Source of the DNA: CAKVLS01 sp045638465
GTDB lineage: Bacteria; Bacillota; Clostridia; Christensenellales; UBA1242
Assembly (NCBI GenBank): GCA_045638465.1
Contig: JAZUBK010000015.1
Span: 1-9,389 of the forward strand
Length of the DNA stretch: 9,389 nt
Reading direction: 5' to 3'
In this document: piece after piece, positions 6,520-9,389 of the stretch
Layout of the letters: every line of letters begins with the position of its first letter
How positions within the stretch are numbered: the stretch's first letter is position 1
The notes under the pieces: model-generated
The model's input: the letters and a program-made list of their open reading frames with translations, nothing else
Databases searched by the model: none
What the model was told of the DNA's origin: nothing
Position numbers and translations under genes: made by a program

Positions 6520-9210
6520 TTATTCAACTGGCTCTGAATTAATAGTATTTCCGTAGCAGTAGAAATTGTCAATTGAATAAACCTCTTCATTTTCATTTCC
6601 ATCATCTTCATATCTTGGGTGAGTTGTATTCATCCACATACATCTAAAATATTTAGCATTTTCTGGAACGACAATTGTTTCTGTTTTTGTATCATAAGAT
6701 GTTCCACTATTGCTTGCACCAGAAATATATGTGCCATCTTCTGTATAGAATGCATAACCCAATGGAGTTGATGTGTTTGTTGTTTGAACATGAGTAAATG
6801 TCAATGTGGCAAATACCTCAACATCTACCATTTGAGAATATATCCAGTCTCTAGTATAATTAGTTCCTGTAGTGTTGACATTTCCATTTGCCCACTCTAT
6901 AGCTCCTGCTGTCCATGTTGCAAATTGATCTGTAATATCAGTTGAAGAGCCAGGTTCAACAATTAATATTGAACATGTCGCAGTAAAATCACCATCTGCA
7001 GTTTGTACTTGAACAACCACATTACCAGCAGTAGATCCCGGAGTAAATGTACAAGTTAAGCCGTCTGAAGACAATTCACCGAATTCTTCTCCGCTTACTA
7101 TGCTCCAAGTTACTTCTTGATTTGTTGCTCCGGTTGGCAAAATAGTTGCGGTTAAAACAATATCATCTCCATTGATTATTGTTGCAATATTTTCTTTATC
7201 TAGTGTTACACCCGTAACATTTTTAATAATTTCTGGAACAGCATTTCCATAGTTGCCATAGCAATAGAAGTTGTCAATATGGTAAATAGCTTTATTTGCG
7301 TTATATCTTCCGTGTGTTGTATTCATCCACATACATCTAAAATATTTAGCATTGCTTGGGATAGTTAAAGTTTCTTTTTTAACATCATATGTCCCATTCT
7401 CACCATTTGATGCACCAGAAATATAACTTTTACTTTCATCATAGAAAGCATAACCCAATGGAGTTTCTGTGTTGGTTGTTTGAATACGAGCAAATGTAAT
7501 AGTATCATAATCTCCAACATCAATAAAACTTGAATATATCCAGTCGCTAGAATAAGTTGAAGATGCTACACCATTTGCATAAGTAATAGAGCCTGGTGTC
7601 CATGTTACTTGAGATGTCAAATTAACTGATTGTAAAGATTCTTCAACAATAGTAATAGTACATGTTGCAGTAAAATCACCCTCTTCTGTTTGAGCCATAA
7701 TAACTGCAGTACCAACTCCTGTTGGTGTAAATATACAAGATGAACCATTTGCAGAAATTGTACCGTATTCACTGCCGCTTGAAATAGACCAGCTTACATT
7801 TTTGTTTACAGCATTTGCAGGAAGTACATTTGCTGTTATAGTAACATTATTACCAACCCAAGTTGTAGCTGTTGATTTGCTCAAAGCAACCCCTGATACA
7901 TCTTGAGGAGTATTTTCATCGTATTCAAATGTTCTATTTTCTCCTGCTCCTATACGAATAGTTTCCATTTTGTTATTTTTTGGATTTATAAATACAACAT
8001 CAAAAGATTGTTCTGTTGTTGTTCCTTCAGTTCTTGTAGGAATAGCAAGATCATATCTTGATAGATTGTAATTAGCAGAGTCTGTAGTTGTGCTAATCAA
8101 AGCATAGCCTTTGCTAGAGTGGCCATAGTAGTCTCTATGATTGTGTCCAGAGATAATGCCTGCAATATTACATTTTGCTTGATCGTAAACAGAGTCAACA
8201 GCATCTATTAATCTTTGGCCATCTATAGTTTTTTCTAGAGCAGTTGCTGTTTGGCTACCTTCCCAAATACCATGGTGGAATATAATAGTTGTCCAATCGC
8301 TTTCTAGCTCTAGGATTTTTTCTTTCATCCAATTTAATTGTTCATCACTAGTCAAATAATTTGACTTGCTTGCAACAGAATCTGTAATAATATATCTAAC
8401 TTTTTGAGCATTGTTATCATAACAATAGTATAAGTCATCAAATGCTTCTACCTTATCTATCAAAGGTCTAACTATAATATCATAAAAAGCATTTTCGGTA
8501 AGGTCGCCATCAGCATCATGATTTCCCCTCATACCCAAAACTAACAATTCATCATCAAAAGATTCTACATATTCTCTTAATAAGTTTCTATCGTTAGCAC
8601 TTCCAGAAAGAGTATCTCCACCAAAGACAACTTTTCTTATAGAGGTATTCTTTGCAATATAATTAATAACAGCCGCAGAATGATCAACACTTCCGTCAAG
8701 GTGTTGGTCTGTAATAAAGATAAAGGAATCTGCAGATGGACCATAAGATTCGGCTTTTGCATTAATCTCTACTATCTTTTCATCCAGATAACTCTTCCAG
8801 TATGAAGGAAGTTCATCTTGAACAACACCAGTACCATCTTGGCCTTTGATATTGCCTTTCTTTTCCCAGCCAGAAGCTGTCTTTTCAAAGATATCATATG
8901 TTACAGTATTTAAATAAAAGTCTCCAACATTTCCTTCTGTAGTAGGATCAACACTACCTGTAAGCCATGTGCAGCCATCGTCACCATCATCACCATCTTC
9001 GCCTCTAATATAAGACAAAAACTCCCAACCACTTGCAGTTTTGCGATAAATTTTGAAATCATCAGTATCGTAGAAAAAATCACCCACTTTGCCTTGGGCG
9101 TTTGAATATGCTATACCACTATACCAAGTAGCGCCGTCAGTTCCTGCTGGGCCTTGTGGACCAGTAGCACCAGGTGCACCGTCTTTTCCGCAACCAGTAA
9201 GCAAACCGCC
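6520..9210 (-). CDS. Modular surface lipoprotein with calcineurin-like phosphoesterase (5' end missing)
   Basis: About 896 genuine residues remain. Residue numbers count from an apparent TTG start at 9246; residues 1-12 of that reading are adapter-derived. The real sequence begins GGLLTGC, a lipobox whose cysteine (residue 19, codon 9190-9192) should anchor the protein outside the membrane. Seven Gly-X-Y triplets follow (20-40), then two related repeats (35-81, 82-135). A class III metallophosphoesterase domain lies at about 174-400 with D180xH182, GGD (209-211), GNHD (241-244), HH (324-325) and GHNH (367-370), a complete set of metal ligands. Next are two tandem modules, each an Ig-like Big_2-type domain (449-535, 676-763) and a roughly 135-residue domain (538-672, 766-905) with conserved AKYFRCMWMNTTH and DNFYCYGN, probably a binding domain. 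The substrate is unknown. Start, signal peptide and promoter are not in the window. It converges on dnaC and ends at 6477-6507. Confidence 0.88.
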   Translation of the reverse strand, partial: GGLLTGCGKDGAPGATGPQGPAGTDGATWYSGIAYSNAQGKVGDFFYDTDDFKIYRKTASGWEFLSYIRGEDGDDGDDGCTWLTGSVDPTTEGNVGDFYLNTVTYDIFEKTASGWEKKGNIKGQDGTGVVQDELPSYWKSYLDEKIVEINAKAESYGPSADSFIFITDQHLDGSVDHSAAVINYIAKNTSIRKVVFGGDTLSGSANDRNLLREYVESFDDELLVLGMRGNHDADGDLTENAFYDIIVRPLIDKVEAFDDLYYCYDNNAQKVRYIITDSVASKSNYLTSDEQLNWMKEKILELESDWTTIIFHHGIWEGSQTATALEKTIDGQRLIDAVDSVYDQAKCNIAGIISGHNHRDYYGHSSKGYALISTTTDSANYNLSRYDLAIPTRTEGTTTEQSFDVVFINPKNNKMETIRIGAGENRTFEYDENTPQDVSGVALSKSTATTWVGNNVTITANVLPANAVNKNVSWSISSGSEYGTISANGSSCIFTPTGVGTAVIMAQTEEGDFTATCTITIVEESLQSVNLTSQVTWTPGSITYANGVASSTYSSDWIYSSFIDVGDYDTITFARIQTTNTETPLGYAFYDESKSYISGASNGENGTYDVKKETLTIPSNAKYFRCMWMNTTHGRYNANKAIYHIDNFYCYGNYGNAVPEIIKNVTGVTLDKENIATIINGDDIVLTATILPTGATNQEVTWSIVSGEEFGELSSDGLTCTFTPGSTAGNVVVQVQTADGDFTATCSILIVEPGSSTDITDQFATWTAGAIEWANGNVNTTGTNYTRDWIYSQMVDVEVFATLTFTHVQTTNTSTPLGYAFYTEDGTYISGASNSGTSYDTKTETIVVPENAKYFRCMWMNTTHPRYEDDGNENEEVYSIDNFYCYGNTINSEPVE
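6532..7905 (-). repeat. Tandem duplicated Ig-like plus binding module inside the phosphoesterase gene
   Basis: The last 460 residues are two copies of one unit: the first encoded at about 7228-7905, the second at about 6532-7227. At DNA level the copies still share an exact 38-base stretch (6623-6660 and 7316-7353, 693 bases or 231 codons apart). They also share an exact 18-base stretch (6752-6769 and 7448-7465, 696 bases apart). The 3-base change in offset is an in-frame one-codon indel. At protein level both copies keep TPLGYAFY, YISGASN, AKYFRCMWMNTTH and DNFYCYGN. This points to duplication within the gene. Confidence 0.85.
8842..9144 (-). repeat. Two tandem ~50-residue repeats next to the collagen-like stretch
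   Basis: Two units (residues about 35-81 and 82-135 of the phosphoesterase reading) follow the same plan. Each has a Gly-rich opener (GTDGAT or GDDGDDGCT), then W and a short gap to GDF, an aromatic strand (FKIYRKTASGW versus YDIFEKTASGW) and a closing I(R/K)G. TASGW is identical in both. Such Gly-x-x-punctuated repeats occur in surface and tail-fibre-like proteins; here they likely form a spacer between membrane and enzyme. Confidence 0.7.
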
Positions 9211-9389
9211 AAGTCGGAGGCCAAGCGGTCTTAGGAAGACAAGCAACTATTGCAACTCCTTGGCCCACAGAACGACATGGCTACGACCCGACTTCCGCTA
9301 TACCAAGTCGCGCCGTCAGTTCCTGCTGGGCCTTGTGGACCAGTAGCACCAGGTGCACCGTCTTTTCCGCAACCAGTAAGCAAACCGCC
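9116..9389. repeat. Artefactual 95-base direct duplication flanking the adapter
   Basis: Positions 9116-9210 reappear at 9295-9389, offset 179, with only two differences (9118 A versus 9297 G; 9130 A versus 9309 C). The period equals 95 bases of insert plus 84 bases of adapter. The window ends exactly at 9389 = 9210 + 179, the next insert/adapter junction. The second copy is therefore a re-read of the same library insert and should not be annotated as a gene fragment or genomic repeat. Confidence 0.93.
9211..9294. other. Sequencing-library adapter (MGI/BGI DNBSEQ type), not native DNA
   Basis: From memory of the published adapters, 9211-9242 (opening AAGTCGGAGGCCAAGCGG) matches the DNBSEQ forward adapter over all 32 bases. 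Positions 9253-9294 match the reverse complement of the second adapter over 42 bases, with two differences (C for T at 9265 and 9287). The 10 bases between, GCAACTATTG (9243-9252), sit where the sample index lies. Base composition is far more GC-rich than the surrounding genome. A TTG at 9244-9246 creates a false start for the gene at 6520-9210. Confidence 0.95.

Noticed and set aside
8842..9210. The Gly-rich repeats as a CRISPR-like or diversity-generating repeat region.
   Set aside because: The repeats are in-frame protein repeats with diverged DNA. There are no regular spacers, no reverse transcriptase and no template copy in the window.
9211..9246. The stretch encoding MLVFLRPLGLRLGG as a signal peptide.
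   Set aside because: The first 12 of these codons are adapter and index sequence read in reverse. Only GG and the following LLTGC are native.
9089..9346. A plus-strand open frame of 85 codons crossing the right end.
   Set aside because: It lies antisense to the collagen-like region and passes through the adapter, so it cannot be a native gene.
9116..9389. A direct repeat flanking a GC-rich insert, resembling a target-site duplication around a small mobile element or a site-specific recombination cassette.
   Set aside because: The insert matches sequencing-adapter arms with an index between them, and the repeat period equals insert plus adapter. There are no terminal inverted repeats or transposase.

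Overview
The window looks like the end portion of an assembled contig from an AT-rich, Gram-positive-type bacterium, most likely a Clostridia-like member of the Bacillota and probably from a metagenome. The evidence is the AT-rich intergenic DNA, strong AGGAGG-type ribosome sites, sigma-A-like TTGACA/TATAAT promoters, lipobox lipoproteins, and a DnaD plus DnaC/DnaI helicase-loader pair, which is a Firmicute replication-restart arrangement. The standard code fits: no internal TGA is needed.

Layout. On the minus strand at the left edge is the 5' part of a tRNA-Ala(TGC) gene with a very good promoter. Upstream of it, also on the minus strand, is gltX (glutamyl-tRNA synthetase) with its own terminator and promoter. 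Next is a two-gene minus-strand operon for two cell-envelope proteins of unknown function: a membrane-anchored protein followed by a lipoprotein. A short divergent promoter region separates this from a plus-strand operon in which a DnaD-like primosome protein overlaps a DnaC/DnaI-like AAA+ helicase loader by one base. Two back-to-back hairpins, one of them bidirectional, separate that operon from a convergent minus-strand gene. That gene encodes a large modular surface lipoprotein: lipobox, collagen-like Gly-X-Y stretch, two small repeats, a calcineurin-type metallophosphoesterase, then two copies of an Ig-like plus putative binding-domain module.

The most striking structure, at the right end (about 9116-9389), is not biological. 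An 84-base segment at 9211-9294 matches, from memory, the two arms of the MGI/BGI DNBSEQ library adapter around a 10-base index. It is flanked by two copies of the same 95-base insert, and the contig ends exactly one 179-base period after the first insert/adapter junction. This is what reading around a small rolling-circle (DNA nanoball) template would give. Native sequence can be trusted only to about 9210. The apparent N-terminal 12 residues of the last gene, which would start at a TTG near 9246, are translated adapter; the true signal peptide is missing.

I see no CRISPR array, transposase, phage module, toxin-antitoxin pair or defence system. The real biology of interest is modest: the unknown envelope operon, an expanded DnaD protein, the modular phosphoesterase lipoprotein, and compact promoter/terminator arrangements.
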